DNA from: Achromobacter insolitus
GTDB lineage: Bacteria; Pseudomonadota; Gammaproteobacteria; Burkholderiales; Burkholderiaceae_B
Length of the DNA stretch: 64,000 nucleotides
Direction of reading: 5' to 3'
Assembly: GCF_002209555.1 (NCBI RefSeq)
Contig: NZ_NJIF01000001.1
Location: 620,001-684,000, forward strand
How positions within the stretch are numbered: the stretch's first letter is position 1; each line of letters starts with the position of its first letter. The notes under the pieces are model-generated. The model searched no databases and had not been told where the DNA came from. It saw only the letters and a program-made list of their open reading frames with translations. Shown in pieces: positions 1-12,713 of this stretch. Position numbers and translations under genes: made by a program.

Positions 1-1
1 G

Positions 2-3463
<3,462 letters not shown>

Positions 3464-3474
3464 TTGCCCAACCC

Positions 3475-4344
3475 ATGCAGATTTCCATGACTACCCATCA
3501 CCTCGTTGTCCAATCCCCCGGCCTGACCGTGGAACATGCGGAACAGCTGGCGGCGCTTGCCCAGGCGCAAGGCGTCGCACGCATCAGCGCCACCGCCGCC
3601 CGCCTGCTCGACGTGCAGCACGACGACGCCACTCGCGCCGACGTCGTGGGCTGGGCCGAGCGCCATGGCGTCGACACTGCCTTCCTGCCCGCGGGCACGA
3701 AGCTGTCGGCATGCAAAGTGCTGGCCATGGACATGGACTCCACGCTGATCAACATCGAATGCATCGACGAGATCGCGGGCATGGCAGGCCTGAAGGACAA
3801 GGTCTCCGAAATTACCGAGGCCGCCATGCGCGGCGAAATCAAGGATTTCTCGGAAAGCCTGCGCCGTCGGGTTGCCCTGCTAGAAGGCGTGCCCGCCTCT
3901 GCGCTGGAGCAGGTCTACGAGGAAAAGCTGCGCCTGAATCCCGGCGCCGAGCGCCTGATCACCACGGCCCAGGCAGCCGGCATAAAGGTACTGTTGGTCT
4001 CAGGCGGCTTTACCTTTTTCACGGAGCGCCTGCGGCAGCGCCTGAACCTGGATAGCGCCCATGCCAATACCCTGGAAGTCGCCAACGGCGTGCTGACCGG
4101 CAAGGTCCTGGGCGACATCCTGGATGCCGACGCCAAGGAGGCCCACCTGCGCGAGTTCGCCCGCCAGCATGGCGCGTCCCGCGAACAGATCATCGCCATG
4201 GGCGACGGCGCCAACGACCTCAAGATGCTCGGCATCGCGGGCTTCCCCGTGGCATACCACGCCAAGCCGCTGGTGCGGCAACAGACGCGCTACGCGCTCA
4301 ACGTGTCGGGACTGGACGGGGTGCTGAACTGGTTCGAAAGCTGA
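3475..4344 (+). CDS. serB: Phosphoserine phosphatase SerB
   Basis: SerB carries out the last step of serine synthesis, hydrolysing phosphoserine to L-serine and phosphate in the cytosol. The 289-residue protein has a short N-terminal ACT-like region and a HAD phosphatase domain. HAD motif I is DMDSTLINIE, with the catalytic DxD at residues 86 and 88; motif II is the LLVSGGF segment; motif IV is MGDGANDLKML near the C-terminus. A second ATG at 3487 (MTTHHLVV) is an equally possible start. The gene follows mfd closely and is ended by a strong hairpin shared with the converging TonB receptor gene. Confidence 0.96.
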   Translation: MQISMTTHHLVVQSPGLTVEHAEQLAALAQAQGVARISATAARLLDVQHDDATRADVVGWAERHGVDTAFLPAGTKLSACKVLAMDMDSTLINIECIDEIAGMAGLKDKVSEITEAAMRGEIKDFSESLRRRVALLEGVPASALEQVYEEKLRLNPGAERLITTAQAAGIKVLLVSGGFTFFTERLRQRLNLDSAHANTLEVANGVLTGKVLGDILDADAKEAHLREFARQHGASREQIIAMGDGANDLKMLGIAGFPVAYHAKPLVRQQTRYALNVSGLDGVLNWFES

Positions 4345-4377
4345 CCACAACGCGCCGGGATCCCCGCGTTCCGACAT

Positions 4378-4405
4378 AAAAAAAGCCACCTCTCGGTGGC
4401 TTTTT
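4378..4405. terminator. Bidirectional intrinsic terminator between serB and the TonB receptor gene
   Basis: Stem GCCACC (4385-4390), loop TCTC, stem GGTGGC (4395-4400), with a run of seven A before it and five T after it. The flanking A and T runs let it act in both directions, which fits the convergent gene pair. Confidence 0.9.
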
Positions 4406-4420
4406 CATTGCTTCGATGGA

Positions 4421-6697
4421 TCAGTACCGCACGCGCAGCGAAAGCAGCGCCGCCCGGCCGGTACCCAGCGCCGCATAGTGCGCCGCGTAGGCCTTGGTGT
4501 AGTACGTTTCGTCGAAAATGTTCAGCACGTTCAGCTGCGCCGACATATGCTCGTTGAATTCGTAGGCCGCCATGGCATCGAAGCGCCAGTACGAAGGCAC
4601 CCAGCGAGCCTTGGGCGTGCCGTCGGCGTTCTTCGTGGAGTCCGAGTTGCCGTACACCTTGTCGACGTAGTAAGCGCCGCCGCCGACCGTCAACTTGGGC
4701 AGCACCTTGTAGGTCGTCCACAGGCTGAAGGCATTGCGGGGCGTATTGGGCAGGTCCTGGCCCACGGCGCCGCTGTTGTAGGCGCCCTTGGTCATTTCGC
4801 TGTCCATGAAGGTGTAGCCGCCGAACACGTTCCACTTGGGCGTAATGCTGCCCGAGAAGCCCAGTTCGAAGCCACGCACCTTGGCTTCGCCAACCTGCGC
4901 GGTCTCGGTGGCCGACACGGCGACGCTGGTGTTCTTGCGGATGTCCTGGAAGGCGGCCGCGGACAGGGTCAGGCGGTCATCGAATACTTGCCACTTCGTG
5001 CCCAGTTCCACCGTGCGGCTCTTTTCCGGCTCGAGCGACTGGTTCGTCACCGACACAGCGTCGCTGATCGCGCTTGCAGCGATGGCCGACGGGGTGGACG
5101 AGGTGCCGTAGGTAGCGTAGATGGTGCCATTGGGCACCGGCTTATACGCAACGCCGACCTGGTAGTTGAAGAGGTTGTCCTCGCGGCTGGTGCTGTAGAA
5201 CGCCGGGGTGCTGGCCGGATCGTTACGACCCTTCGCGATATTGCTGCCGCTGGTACGGTAGTTGTCCCAGCGCAGCCCAAGGCTGGCCTGCCATTGCTCG
5301 TTGAACTTGATCGTGTCAAAGCCGTACAGGGCGACCGTATCCGTGTTGTAGCGAGCCGGGTTGCCGTTGCGTTGCAAATGGCCAGGGTAATAGGTGCCCG
5401 GGTCCGGATCCCACAACGAGGCGCAGAGGGCCGGATTGGCGTAGGTATTCCTACCGTTCGCCGTGCCCGTCACGCAGCCGCTGGTACCGGCGGGTACGCC
5501 CGACTCGGTGTAGCCATCCTTGTCCTGCTTGATGTTGCTGTACTCGAAGCCCAGGTCAAACGAGTGATTCAGGCTGCCCGTATCGAATTCACCGGTCAGG
5601 TTGGTCTGGTTGGCAAAGCTCTTGGTGACGTAATAGCCCGACTTGAGCGCCCGGTACACCAGGCCGTTCGGAATGTTGCCCTTGCTGTCGTCCGGGTTGG
5701 TCGCCGCGAAATCGGTCGTACCGCGGCCGTAGCGCGTCACGTTGCGCAATTGCAGCTTGTCGGAGAAGTCGTGCTGGAAGTCCACGGTCGCGACGTCGTC
5801 GCGCGTCTTCATGAAGTCGCGGCCCTTCAGCCCGTAGAAGCTCTTGCGGCTCACGCCCATGGTCTCCGTCACCGGCTGACCCGTCTTCGGGTCATACGGG
5901 ATGGAGTAATCCGGCATGCTGTCGTCTTGGTAGTGGTAGTAGCTCAACGTAATGCGGGTCGGCGTGCCCACGCCCAGCGTCAGCGATGGCGCCACGCCCC
6001 AGCGCTCGAAGTTCACCGCGTCGTCGCGGCCCGGGGTATCGCCCTTGTTGCCCATGACGTTCAGGCGAAACGCCGCCTTGTCGGCCAGGCGCCAGTTGCT
6101 GTCGATCGTTGCGCGGTAATTGCTGTCAGTGCCGATCTGCGCCGTAGCTTCCGTGAAATCGGCGGCCTTGGGCGTTTTGCTGACCATGTTGATGCTGCCA
6201 CCCGCACCGCCGCGGCCCGAGTAGACGGAATCCGGTCCCTTGATGATTTCAACCTGCTCCAGGTTGAACGTGTCGCGCACCTGCGTGCTGGAATCGCGGA
6301 TGCCGTCCAGGAAAATGCTGTTGGCGGAGTTCTGGCCACGAATGATGGGCAGGTCGCCGCCCGGGCGGCCGCCTTCGCCCGCGCCGAACGTAATACCGGG
6401 AGAGTTGCGCAGCACATCCTGGAGAGTCGAGGCGGCCTGGTCCTGGATGACCTGCTTGGGCACCACCTGGACGGTGCGCGGGGTATCCAGCAATGGCGCC
6501 GTGAACTTCGGCGACTGCGCCGTGGAGGTTTGGTAGGAAGACCCCTCACCCTCCACTCGCACGGGCGCAAGTTGCGTTACGCCAGAATCCGCGGATTGCG
6601 CGGCGGCGTAAGGGCTGATGAACAGCGCCGGTGCCGCGATGGCGGCGGCCAGGGAGGTAGTGAGCGTATTCAGCGAATACGTATCTTGGGGCTTCAA
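4421..6697 (-). CDS. TonB-dependent catecholate-type siderophore receptor (Fiu-like)
   Basis: An outer-membrane receptor that imports ferric siderophore using TonB energy. It has a signal peptide ending near PYAAAQ, a plug domain (LDTPRTVQVVPKQV, then PIIRGQNSANSIFLDGIRD and VEIIKGPDSVYSGRGGAGG), and a 22-strand-type barrel ending in SLRVRY, an aromatic C-terminus typical of outer-membrane proteins. The plug and barrel motifs resemble E. coli Fiu and Bordetella Bfr receptors. The frame is open from a TTG at 6724, but GGAGAA five bases before a TTG at 6695-6697 makes that the better start (758 residues, MKPQDTYS). No regulator, TonB or siderophore-synthesis gene is adjacent, so the ligand cannot be named. 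Confidence 0.92.
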   Translation of the reverse strand: MKPQDTYSLNTLTTSLAAAIAAPALFISPYAAAQSADSGVTQLAPVRVEGEGSSYQTSTAQSPKFTAPLLDTPRTVQVVPKQVIQDQAASTLQDVLRNSPGITFGAGEGGRPGGDLPIIRGQNSANSIFLDGIRDSSTQVRDTFNLEQVEIIKGPDSVYSGRGGAGGSINMVSKTPKAADFTEATAQIGTDSNYRATIDSNWRLADKAAFRLNVMGNKGDTPGRDDAVNFERWGVAPSLTLGVGTPTRITLSYYHYQDDSMPDYSIPYDPKTGQPVTETMGVSRKSFYGLKGRDFMKTRDDVATVDFQHDFSDKLQLRNVTRYGRGTTDFAATNPDDSKGNIPNGLVYRALKSGYYVTKSFANQTNLTGEFDTGSLNHSFDLGFEYSNIKQDKDGYTESGVPAGTSGCVTGTANGRNTYANPALCASLWDPDPGTYYPGHLQRNGNPARYNTDTVALYGFDTIKFNEQWQASLGLRWDNYRTSGSNIAKGRNDPASTPAFYSTSREDNLFNYQVGVAYKPVPNGTIYATYGTSSTPSAIAASAISDAVSVTNQSLEPEKSRTVELGTKWQVFDDRLTLSAAAFQDIRKNTSVAVSATETAQVGEAKVRGFELGFSGSITPKWNVFGGYTFMDSEMTKGAYNSGAVGQDLPNTPRNAFSLWTTYKVLPKLTVGGGAYYVDKVYGNSDSTKNADGTPKARWVPSYWRFDAMAAYEFNEHMSAQLNVLNIFDETYYTKAYAAHYAALGTGRAALLSLRVRY

Positions 6698-6766
6698 ACC
6701 AGCTTCTCCGAATGTGAATAGCAACGATTCTTGTTTTTTTAACGTTTGCGATTCTGAACGCTGAGG

Positions 6767-6788
6767 CTGAATGAAACCTGAATGAAAG
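6767..6788 (-). promoter_or_regulatory. 11-bp tandem direct repeat upstream of the TonB receptor (Pho-box-like)
   Basis: Two adjacent units, CTGAATGAAAC (6767-6777) and CTGAATGAAAG (6778-6788), differ only in the last base. On the gene's strand they read CTTTCATTCAG and GTTTCATTCAG. An 11-bp period with TTTCAT cores is the layout of PhoB half-sites (CTGTCAT plus four bases). The site lies about 70 bp before the TTG start. Regulation by phosphate is an inference. Confidence 0.4.
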
Positions 6789-6980
6789 ACTTAAACGCAT
6801 CCAAAAGATGAAAAAACAACACCGTAGGCGGGTTTCCCCCAGGTATTGCGGCACCCTCTTCTGCGGAAAGCCAGGGATCTAGAACTCGAGGGGTGCCTCT
6901 CCGTTAAAAATGTCCGCAAACCGCCGAGAAACCCCGCTGGAGGGGCTTGCGCGCCTCAGCCGGCCACTCATGCGTACGCA

Positions 6981-7010
6981 AAAAAAAACGCCCCACAGGG
7001 CGTTTTTCGG
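6981..7010 (-). terminator. Intrinsic terminator of the nuo cluster
   Basis: Read on the minus strand: stem CGCCC, loop TGTG, stem GGGCG (plus-strand arms 6989-6993 and 6998-7002), followed by eight T. It lies 19 bases after the DUF2818 stop codon and marks the end of the nuo transcript. Confidence 0.88.
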
Positions 7011-7028
7011 AAATGGAGCCGCTTGCTT

Positions 7029-7358
7029 TCAGGCACGCAGGCGGGGATGCCGCTTGAACAGATAACGGTACACGAACCCCGGATAAGCCAGGACCAGGTA
7101 CAGGCTCAGCGTGATGGCGTAGAACTCCCAGGTCTGGGAAAACCGGTTGCCCAGCGCGGACTCGAAAGCGAAGCCCAGCGCGCCGACGATCGCATAAAAC
7201 ACCAGCACTTCGACCAGGCGCATCCAGAACGGCTTGACCGCCGCCACCCCGCCCTGTTTCCACGGCATGACGGCGAATACCCGCTCCGTCAGGAACGGGA
7301 GATTCGCGCTGACCAAGGCCAGCGCGATCAGCAGCCATACCGCCAGAGTCTGGTTCAT
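7029..7358 (-). CDS. DUF2818 family membrane protein downstream of nuoN
   Basis: A 109-residue protein starting MNQTLAVWLL. Three hydrophobic segments are visible, near residues 4-20, 48-66 and 80-100, so it is an inner-membrane protein; the tail FKRHPRLRA is basic. Family knowledge: DUF2818 genes commonly follow nuoN in Burkholderiales, with no defined function. Here it starts 14 bases after nuoN and lies before the operon terminator, so it is transcribed with Complex I. A role in Complex I assembly or stability is only inferred from position. A longer in-frame upstream extension overlaps nuoN and is not credible. Confidence 0.85.
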   Translation of the reverse strand: MNQTLAVWLLIALALVSANLPFLTERVFAVMPWKQGGVAAVKPFWMRLVEVLVFYAIVGALGFAFESALGNRFSQTWEFYAITLSLYLVLAYPGFVYRYLFKRHPRLRA

Positions 7359-7372
7359 GGCCCCGTTTCCGC

Positions 7373-8857
7373 TTACAGGCTCAGCGAGCTGCGGATGGCC
7401 TGCACGCACAAGGCCATCAAGCCGCCGGGCAGGATCCCCAGGATCAGGATCAGCGCGCCGTTGACCGACAGCACACCGCGTTGGCCGCAGGTGGCGACCA
7501 TCGGCGCCGCATCGGCGGCCGGCTCGTCGAAGTACACAACCTTGACCACGCGCAGGTAGTAGAAGGCGCCGATCAGGGAGAACAGCACGGCGATCACGGC
7601 CAGGGTCACGTGACCGGCGCTTACCAGCGCCTGCAGCACGGCCAGCTTGGCGTAGAAGCCCACCAGCGGCGGAATGCCAGCCAGCGAGAACATCAGCAGC
7701 AGGACAATGGCGGCATGCCACGGGCTGCGGCGGTTCAGGCCCTTCAGGTCATCGATGTGCTCGCATTCGAACCCTTGGCGCGACAGCAGCAAAACAATGC
7801 CGAAGCTGGCCAGCGTGGTCAGCACATAGGTCAGCATGTAGAACAGCGAGGCGCCATAGGCGGCCGACGACAGTTCCGGCTTGCCCGCGACCGAACCGGA
7901 CATCAGGCCCAGCAGCACGAAGCCCATGTGCGAAATGGTCGAGTAGGCCAGCATGCGCTTGAAGTTGGTCTGCGCGATGGCGGTCAGGTTACCGATGGCC
8001 AGCGACAGCACCGCCAGGATCATCAGCATCGGCTGCCAGTCGGCGGCCAGGCCATGCAGGCCGTCCACCAGCAGGCGCAGCGTGATCGCGAAAGCGGCCA
8101 GCTTGGGCGCGCCGCCCAGGATCAGCGTGACGGCGGTCGGCGAACCTTGGTAGACGTCCGGCACCCACATGTGGAACGGCACCGCGCCCAGCTTGAACGC
8201 CAGACCCGACACCAGGAACACGATGCCGAATACCAGGGCGAGCTTCTCGGCCTTGCCCGCGGCGATGACCTTGGACACTTCGGCCAGATCCAGGTGGCCA
8301 GTGGCGCCGTAGATCATCGACATGCCATACAGCAGGAAGCCCGAGGCCAGCGCGCCAAGCACGAAATACTTCATGGCGGCTTCGGTGGCGACGACGTTGT
8401 CGCGACGCAGCGCGATCAGCGCGTACAGCGCCAGCGACATCAGCTCCAGGCCCAGGTAGATGGAGATCAGGTTCCCGGAGGAGATCATGACCATCTGGCC
8501 CAGCAGGGCGAACAACGTCAGGACGTAGAGTTCACCGCCTCGCATCATGTCGCGCACTTGCGCGTAGACGCGGCCGTAGACCAGGGTGGCGGCCACGGCG
8601 ATGTAGGAAGCGATCTTCAGCAGATGCGACAGTTCGTCGGTAACGTACAGGCCGTTGAAGGTCGAGCCTACGACGCCATTCTTCCATTGCAGGGCCGACA
8701 CCACGGTCAGCACGCCCAATGCCAGCATGGTCAGCAGGAACGTCGGCTTGCGCTCGGGGTGATTGCTGACCGCGTCGACGAGCAGGATAGCCAGGCCGAA
8801 AACCAGCAGGAGGATTTCCGGTGTCGCCAGGGCGAAATCGATTTGGGATTGCATCAT
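7373..8857 (-). CDS. nuoN: NADH-quinone oxidoreductase subunit N
   Basis: NuoN is one of the three antiporter-like, proton-pumping membrane subunits of Complex I. The 494-residue protein is hydrophobic throughout, with about 14 helices; conserved features include [14 protein letters not shown] near residue 135, the [16 protein letters not shown] helix, [21 protein letters not shown], and [16 protein letters not shown]. The start is one of two adjacent ATGs (MMQSQIDF). It is separated from nuoM by nine bases. Confidence 0.97.
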   Translation of the reverse strand: MMQSQIDFALATPEILLLVFGLAILLVDAVSNHPERKPTFLLTMLALGVLTVVSALQWKNGVVGSTFNGLYVTDELSHLLKIASYIAVAATLVYGRVYAQVRDMMRGGELYVLTLFALLGQMVMISSGNLISIYLGLELMSLALYALIALRRDNVVATEAAMKYFVLGALASGFLLYGMSMIYGATGHLDLAEVSKVIAAGKAEKLALVFGIVFLVSGLAFKLGAVPFHMWVPDVYQGSPTAVTLILGGAPKLAAFAITLRLLVDGLHGLAADWQPMLMILAVLSLAIGNLTAIAQTNFKRMLAYSTISHMGFVLLGLMSGSVAGKPELSSAAYGASLFYMLTYVLTTLASFGIVLLLSRQGFECEHIDDLKGLNRRSPWHAAIVLLLMFSLAGIPPLVGFYAKLAVLQALVSAGHVTLAVIAVLFSLIGAFYYLRVVKVVYFDEPAADAAPMVATCGQRGVLSVNGALILILGILPGGLMALCVQAIRSSLSL

Positions 8858-8866
8858 TGTCTTGTC

Positions 8867-10369
8867 TTACAGTTTCGAGACGGCAACGTGTTGCAGCAGG
8901 GCCTCCACCGACACGTGCATCACGTCGGTAAAGGGCTTGGGATAGATCCCCATGTACAACACGGCGATCGCCATCACGCCAAGAATCACGAATTCGCGGC
9001 GGTTGATATCGGTCAGCTCGCGCACGTGATCATTGGCGACGTCGCCCAGCACCACGCGCTTGACCATCCACAGCGAATACGAAGCGCCCAGGATCAGGGC
9101 GGTCGCCGCCAGCAGGCCGATCCAGAAGTTGTGCTCGACCGCGCCCATGATCACCATGAATTCGCCGACGAAACCGCTGGTGGCCGGCAGGCCGCTGTTG
9201 GCCATCGAGAACAGGATGAAGAACGTAGCGAAGCGGGGCATGACATTGACCACGCCGCCGTAGTCGGCGATGCGGCGCGAGTGCATGCGGTCATAGAGCA
9301 CGCCAATACACATGAACATGGCGCCCGACACGAAGCCGTGGGAAATCATCTGCACGATGGCGCCTTCGACGCCGGCCGTGTTGAAGATGAAGAAACCCAG
9401 CGTCACGAAGCCCATGTGGGCAACCGACGAATAAGCCACCAGCTTCTTCATGTCGTCCTGGACGATCGCAACCAGGCCGATGTAGATCACCGCGATCAGC
9501 GACAGCGTGATCATCAGGCCGGCCAGGCTGTGCGAGGCGTCCGGAGCGATAGGCAGCGAGAAGCGCAGGAAACCATAGGCGCCCAGCTTCAGCATGATCG
9601 CGGCCAGCACGATGGAGCCGCCCGTGGGGGCTTCGACGTGGGCGTCGGGCAACCACGTGTGGACCGGCCACATCGGCACCTTGACGGCAAAGGCCGCCAG
9701 CAAGGCCACGAAGATCAGGATCTGCGGGGTGTAGCCCAGCTTGGTCTGCTGCCAGGTCAGGATGTCGAACGAACCGCCCGAGACGTTCCAGAGGTACACG
9801 AACGCGACCAGCGTCAGGAGCGAGCCCATCAGCGTGTACAGGAAGAACTTGAACGCGGCGTAGACGCGGTTCGGGCCGCCCCAGACACCGATGATGATGT
9901 ACATCGGGATCAGCGTGGCTTCGAAGAACACGTAGAACAGCATGCCGTCCAACGCGCAGAACACGCCCACCATCAGACCCGAGAGGATCAGGAAGGCAGC
10001 CATGTACTGGGCGACACGGCTGGTGATGACTTCCCAGCCGGCCAGCACCACGATGATGGTGATGAAGGCCGTCAGGAGCACGAACCACATCGAGATGCCG
10101 TCGATGCCGAGGTGGTAGTTGACGTTGAAGGCTTCGATCCAGGAAGCCTTTTCCACGAACTGCATGGCGGCCGTGGAGGAGTCAAAGCCCGTGTACAGCG
10201 GGATCGTGACGAGGAAACCGGCGATTGCGCCGACGAGCGACAGGCCGCGCGTCAGGCCGGGACGGTCGTCACGGCCCACCGCCAGCACCAGCAGGCCGAA
10301 TACGATCGGGACAAAGATCGCAAGCGTGAGCCAGGGGAAAGTGTTGGATGCCATCTCGCTTGCCATCAT
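8867..10369 (-). CDS. nuoM: NADH-quinone oxidoreductase subunit M
   Basis: NuoM is the middle antiporter-like, proton-pumping subunit of Complex I. The 500-residue membrane protein shows FFEATLIPMYIIIGVWGG (with the conserved glutamate of helix 5), AFAVKVPMWPVHTWLPDAHVEAPT and DDMKKLVAYSSVAHMGF. The first ATG overlaps the nuoL stop as ATGA (10366-10369); further ATGs at codons 2 and 6 are possible alternatives. Confidence 0.97.
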   Translation of the reverse strand: MMASEMASNTFPWLTLAIFVPIVFGLLVLAVGRDDRPGLTRGLSLVGAIAGFLVTIPLYTGFDSSTAAMQFVEKASWIEAFNVNYHLGIDGISMWFVLLTAFITIIVVLAGWEVITSRVAQYMAAFLILSGLMVGVFCALDGMLFYVFFEATLIPMYIIIGVWGGPNRVYAAFKFFLYTLMGSLLTLVAFVYLWNVSGGSFDILTWQQTKLGYTPQILIFVALLAAFAVKVPMWPVHTWLPDAHVEAPTGGSIVLAAIMLKLGAYGFLRFSLPIAPDASHSLAGLMITLSLIAVIYIGLVAIVQDDMKKLVAYSSVAHMGFVTLGFFIFNTAGVEGAIVQMISHGFVSGAMFMCIGVLYDRMHSRRIADYGGVVNVMPRFATFFILFSMANSGLPATSGFVGEFMVIMGAVEHNFWIGLLAATALILGASYSLWMVKRVVLGDVANDHVRELTDINRREFVILGVMAIAVLYMGIYPKPFTDVMHVSVEALLQHVAVSKL

Positions 10370-12387
10370 TGGGGAATCAGCACAAAGAAAGTCACCAGCG
10401 CCATGATGCCGATGATCATCGCGAACGCGTAGTGATAGATGAAGCCGGACTGCAGGTGGCGGCTGATCGCTGCCACCCAGCCCACCACACGGGCGCTGCC
10501 GTTGATCAGCAGGCCGTCGATGATGCCGCGGTCACCGGTCTGCCACAGGCCACGGCCCAGGCAACGCATGCCGCGAGCGATGATCTGCTCGTTGATCCAA
10601 TCCACGTAGTACTTGTTTTCGAGCACCTTGTTGATGCCCGACAGGCTGGACTGGATCTTGGCCGGCACCTTGGGGTTGATCAGGTAGCAGTACCAGGCGA
10701 TGACCGCGCCAGCGACGACCAGCCAGAACGGAACCGTCTGGAAGGCATGCAGGCCGAAGGCCACCCAGCCGTGCCACTCTTCATGCAGCTCGTGCATGGC
10801 AGGATGCTGCGGCAGGACCTTGATGACGCCGTCGAAGAACTTGCCGAACAGCATCGGGTCGACCACCCAGGCGCCAATCAGCACCGAAGGGATCGCCAGC
10901 AGCACCAGCGGCAGCGTGACCACCCAGGGCGACTCATGCGGCTTGCCGCCATGATGGCCGTGGTCGTCGTGACCATGGTCATCGTGGCCATGGCCATGGC
11001 CGTGGTCGCTGGTGTCGAAGCGTTCCTTGCCGTGGAAGACCAGGAAGTATACGCGGAACGAGTACAGCGAGGTCACGAACACGCCGATCAGGGTGGCGTA
11101 GTACGCGAAGGTCGCGCCCCAGACGTTTGCGGCGCCGGCGGCCTCGATGATGTGTTCCTTCGAGTAGAAGCCCGAGAAGAACGGCGTGCCGACCAGGGCC
11201 AGCGTGCCCAGCAGGAAGGTGATCCAGGTGATGGGCATGTACTTGCGCAGGCCGCCCATGTTGCGGATGTCCTGGTCGTGGTGCATGCCGATGATGACCG
11301 AACCCGCGCCCAGGAACAGCAGCGCCTTGAAGAACGCGTGGGTCATCAGGTGGAAGATCGCGACCGAGTAGGCCGAAGCGCCCAGCGCAACCGTCATGTA
11401 GCCCAGCTGCGACAGCGTGGAGTACGCGACCACGCGCTTGATGTCGTTCTGGATGATGCCCAGTATGCCCAGGAACAGCGCGCCGATGGCGCCGATCACG
11501 ATGATGAAGGACAGCGCGGTGTTCGACAGTTCGAACAGCGGCGAGAAGCGCGCGACCATGAAGATGCCGGCCGTCACCATGGTGGCGGCGTGGATCAGCG
11601 CGGAGATCGGGGTCGGGCCTTCCATCGAGTCAGGCAGCCAGGCGTGCAGCGGAACCTGGGCCGATTTGCCCATGGCGCCGATGAACAGGCAGATGCAGGC
11701 GACCGTCAGCAGCATCCAGTCGGAACCGGGCAGCGTCAGGGCAGCCAGCTTGTCGGCCTGGGCGAAGACTTCGCCGTAATGCATCGTGCCGGCGTAAGCG
11801 AACAGCAGGCCGATACCCAGCACGAAACCGAAGTCGCCAACACGGTTGATCAGGAACGCCTTCATGTTGGCGAAGATCGCCGTGGGACGCGTGTACCAGA
11901 AACCGATCAGCAGGTAGGACACGAGGCCCACCGCTTCCCAGCCGAAGAACAGCTGCACCATGTTGTTCGACATCACCAGCATCAGCATGGAGAACGTGAA
12001 CAGCGAGATGTACGAGAAGAAGCGCTGGTAGCCGGGATCATCCGCCATGTAGCCGATGGTGTAGATGTGCACCATCAGCGACACCGAGGTCACCACGACC
12101 ATCATCATGGCCGACAGCGGATCGATCAGGAAGCCGATTTCCAGCTTGGTCTGGCCGATCAGGCTCCAGGTGTAGACCGCGCCGTCAAAGCGCAGGCCAT
12201 TGAGCACGTCGTTCAGCACCACCACCGAACCGATGGTGGAGATGAGCACGCCCAGGATGGTGATCATGTGCGAAGCACGGCGGCCGATGGGACGGCCCAG
12301 GAACCCGGTGCCGAAGAGGCCCGCGAGAATTGCCCCCGCCAGCGGAGCCAGCGCGATGAGCAAGTAGAGATTGGGTGAGCTAGACAT
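10366..12387 (-). CDS. nuoL: NADH-quinone oxidoreductase subunit L, with a histidine-rich loop
   Basis: NuoL is the distal antiporter-like subunit of Complex I, with the long lateral helix. It has 673 residues; FFGWEAVGLVSYLLIGFW and GAMGKSAQVPLHAWLPDSMEGPTP match the family's proton-channel helices. Residues about 461-484 form a loop of His, Asp and Gly (HGHGHGHDDHGHDDHGHH) between two membrane segments. The C-terminal region includes the amphipathic lateral helix and a final membrane anchor (YHYAFAMIIGIMALVTFFV). Confidence 0.97.
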   Translation of the reverse strand: MSSSPNLYLLIALAPLAGAILAGLFGTGFLGRPIGRRASHMITILGVLISTIGSVVVLNDVLNGLRFDGAVYTWSLIGQTKLEIGFLIDPLSAMMMVVVTSVSLMVHIYTIGYMADDPGYQRFFSYISLFTFSMLMLVMSNNMVQLFFGWEAVGLVSYLLIGFWYTRPTAIFANMKAFLINRVGDFGFVLGIGLLFAYAGTMHYGEVFAQADKLAALTLPGSDWMLLTVACICLFIGAMGKSAQVPLHAWLPDSMEGPTPISALIHAATMVTAGIFMVARFSPLFELSNTALSFIIVIGAIGALFLGILGIIQNDIKRVVAYSTLSQLGYMTVALGASAYSVAIFHLMTHAFFKALLFLGAGSVIIGMHHDQDIRNMGGLRKYMPITWITFLLGTLALVGTPFFSGFYSKEHIIEAAGAANVWGATFAYYATLIGVFVTSLYSFRVYFLVFHGKERFDTSDHGHGHGHDDHGHDDHGHHGGKPHESPWVVTLPLVLLAIPSVLIGAWVVDPMLFGKFFDGVIKVLPQHPAMHELHEEWHGWVAFGLHAFQTVPFWLVVAGAVIAWYCYLINPKVPAKIQSSLSGINKVLENKYYVDWINEQIIARGMRCLGRGLWQTGDRGIIDGLLINGSARVVGWVAAISRHLQSGFIYHYAFAMIIGIMALVTFFVLIPQ

Positions 12388-12404
12388 TTTCTTCCAATAC
12401 CCCG

Positions 12405-12713
12405 TCAGCCCTTCAGGCGATCGAGTTCGTCAACGTTGATCGTGTTCAGGTTGCGGAACAGCAGCACCAGGATGGCCAGGCCGATCGCCGCTTCGGCAGC
12501 GGCCACGGTCAGGATGAAGAACACGAACACCTGGCCGGCGGTGTCGCCGAACCAGCTGGAGAACGCCACGAAGTTCATGTTGACGGCCAGAAGCACCAGC
12601 TCGATGGACATCAGGAGAATGATCAGGTTGCGGCGGTTCAGGAAGATGCCGAAGATCCCGATGGCGAACAGGATCGCCCCGAGGATCAGGTAGTGGGCCA
12701 GCGTCAGCGTCAT
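12405..12713 (-). CDS. nuoK: NADH-quinone oxidoreductase subunit K
   Basis: NuoK is a small proton-translocating subunit (MrpC-like) in the Complex I membrane arm. It has 102 residues and three membrane helices. The two conserved membrane glutamates appear in [11 protein letters not shown] and [12 protein letters not shown]. The start ATG overlaps the nuoJ stop (ATGA, 12710-12713). Confidence 0.97.
   Translation of the reverse strand: MTLTLAHYLILGAILFAIGIFGIFLNRRNLIILLMSIELVLLAVNMNFVAFSSWFGDTAGQVFVFFILTVAAAEAAIGLAILVLLFRNLNTINVDELDRLKG

Larger units (their letters stand above)
6698..7028. other. Non-coding interval between the TonB receptor gene and the nuo cluster
   Basis: About 330 bases without a supported gene. 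The left part is the receptor's promoter region: AT-rich with a run of eight T at 6733-6740, and with the tandem repeat at 6767-6788. I could not find a convincing Fur box. The right part carries the nuo terminator at 6981-7010. The open frames here show no recognisable protein. Confidence 0.7.

Noticed and set aside
4478..6721. 747-codon plus-strand open frame opposite the TonB receptor
   Set aside because: It mirrors the receptor gene; no motif, and the receptor's plug, barrel and C-terminal features are clear.
6697..6766. Fur box before the TonB receptor
   Set aside because: Only a short GAAT/ATTC symmetry is visible; it does not resemble a 19-bp Fur site well enough.
7481..10432. 983-codon plus-strand open frame antisense to nuoM and nuoN
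   Set aside because: Composition is dominated by His, Gln, Arg and Asp as expected for the reverse complement of GC-rich membrane-protein genes; no domain is recognisable and nuoM/nuoN are certain.
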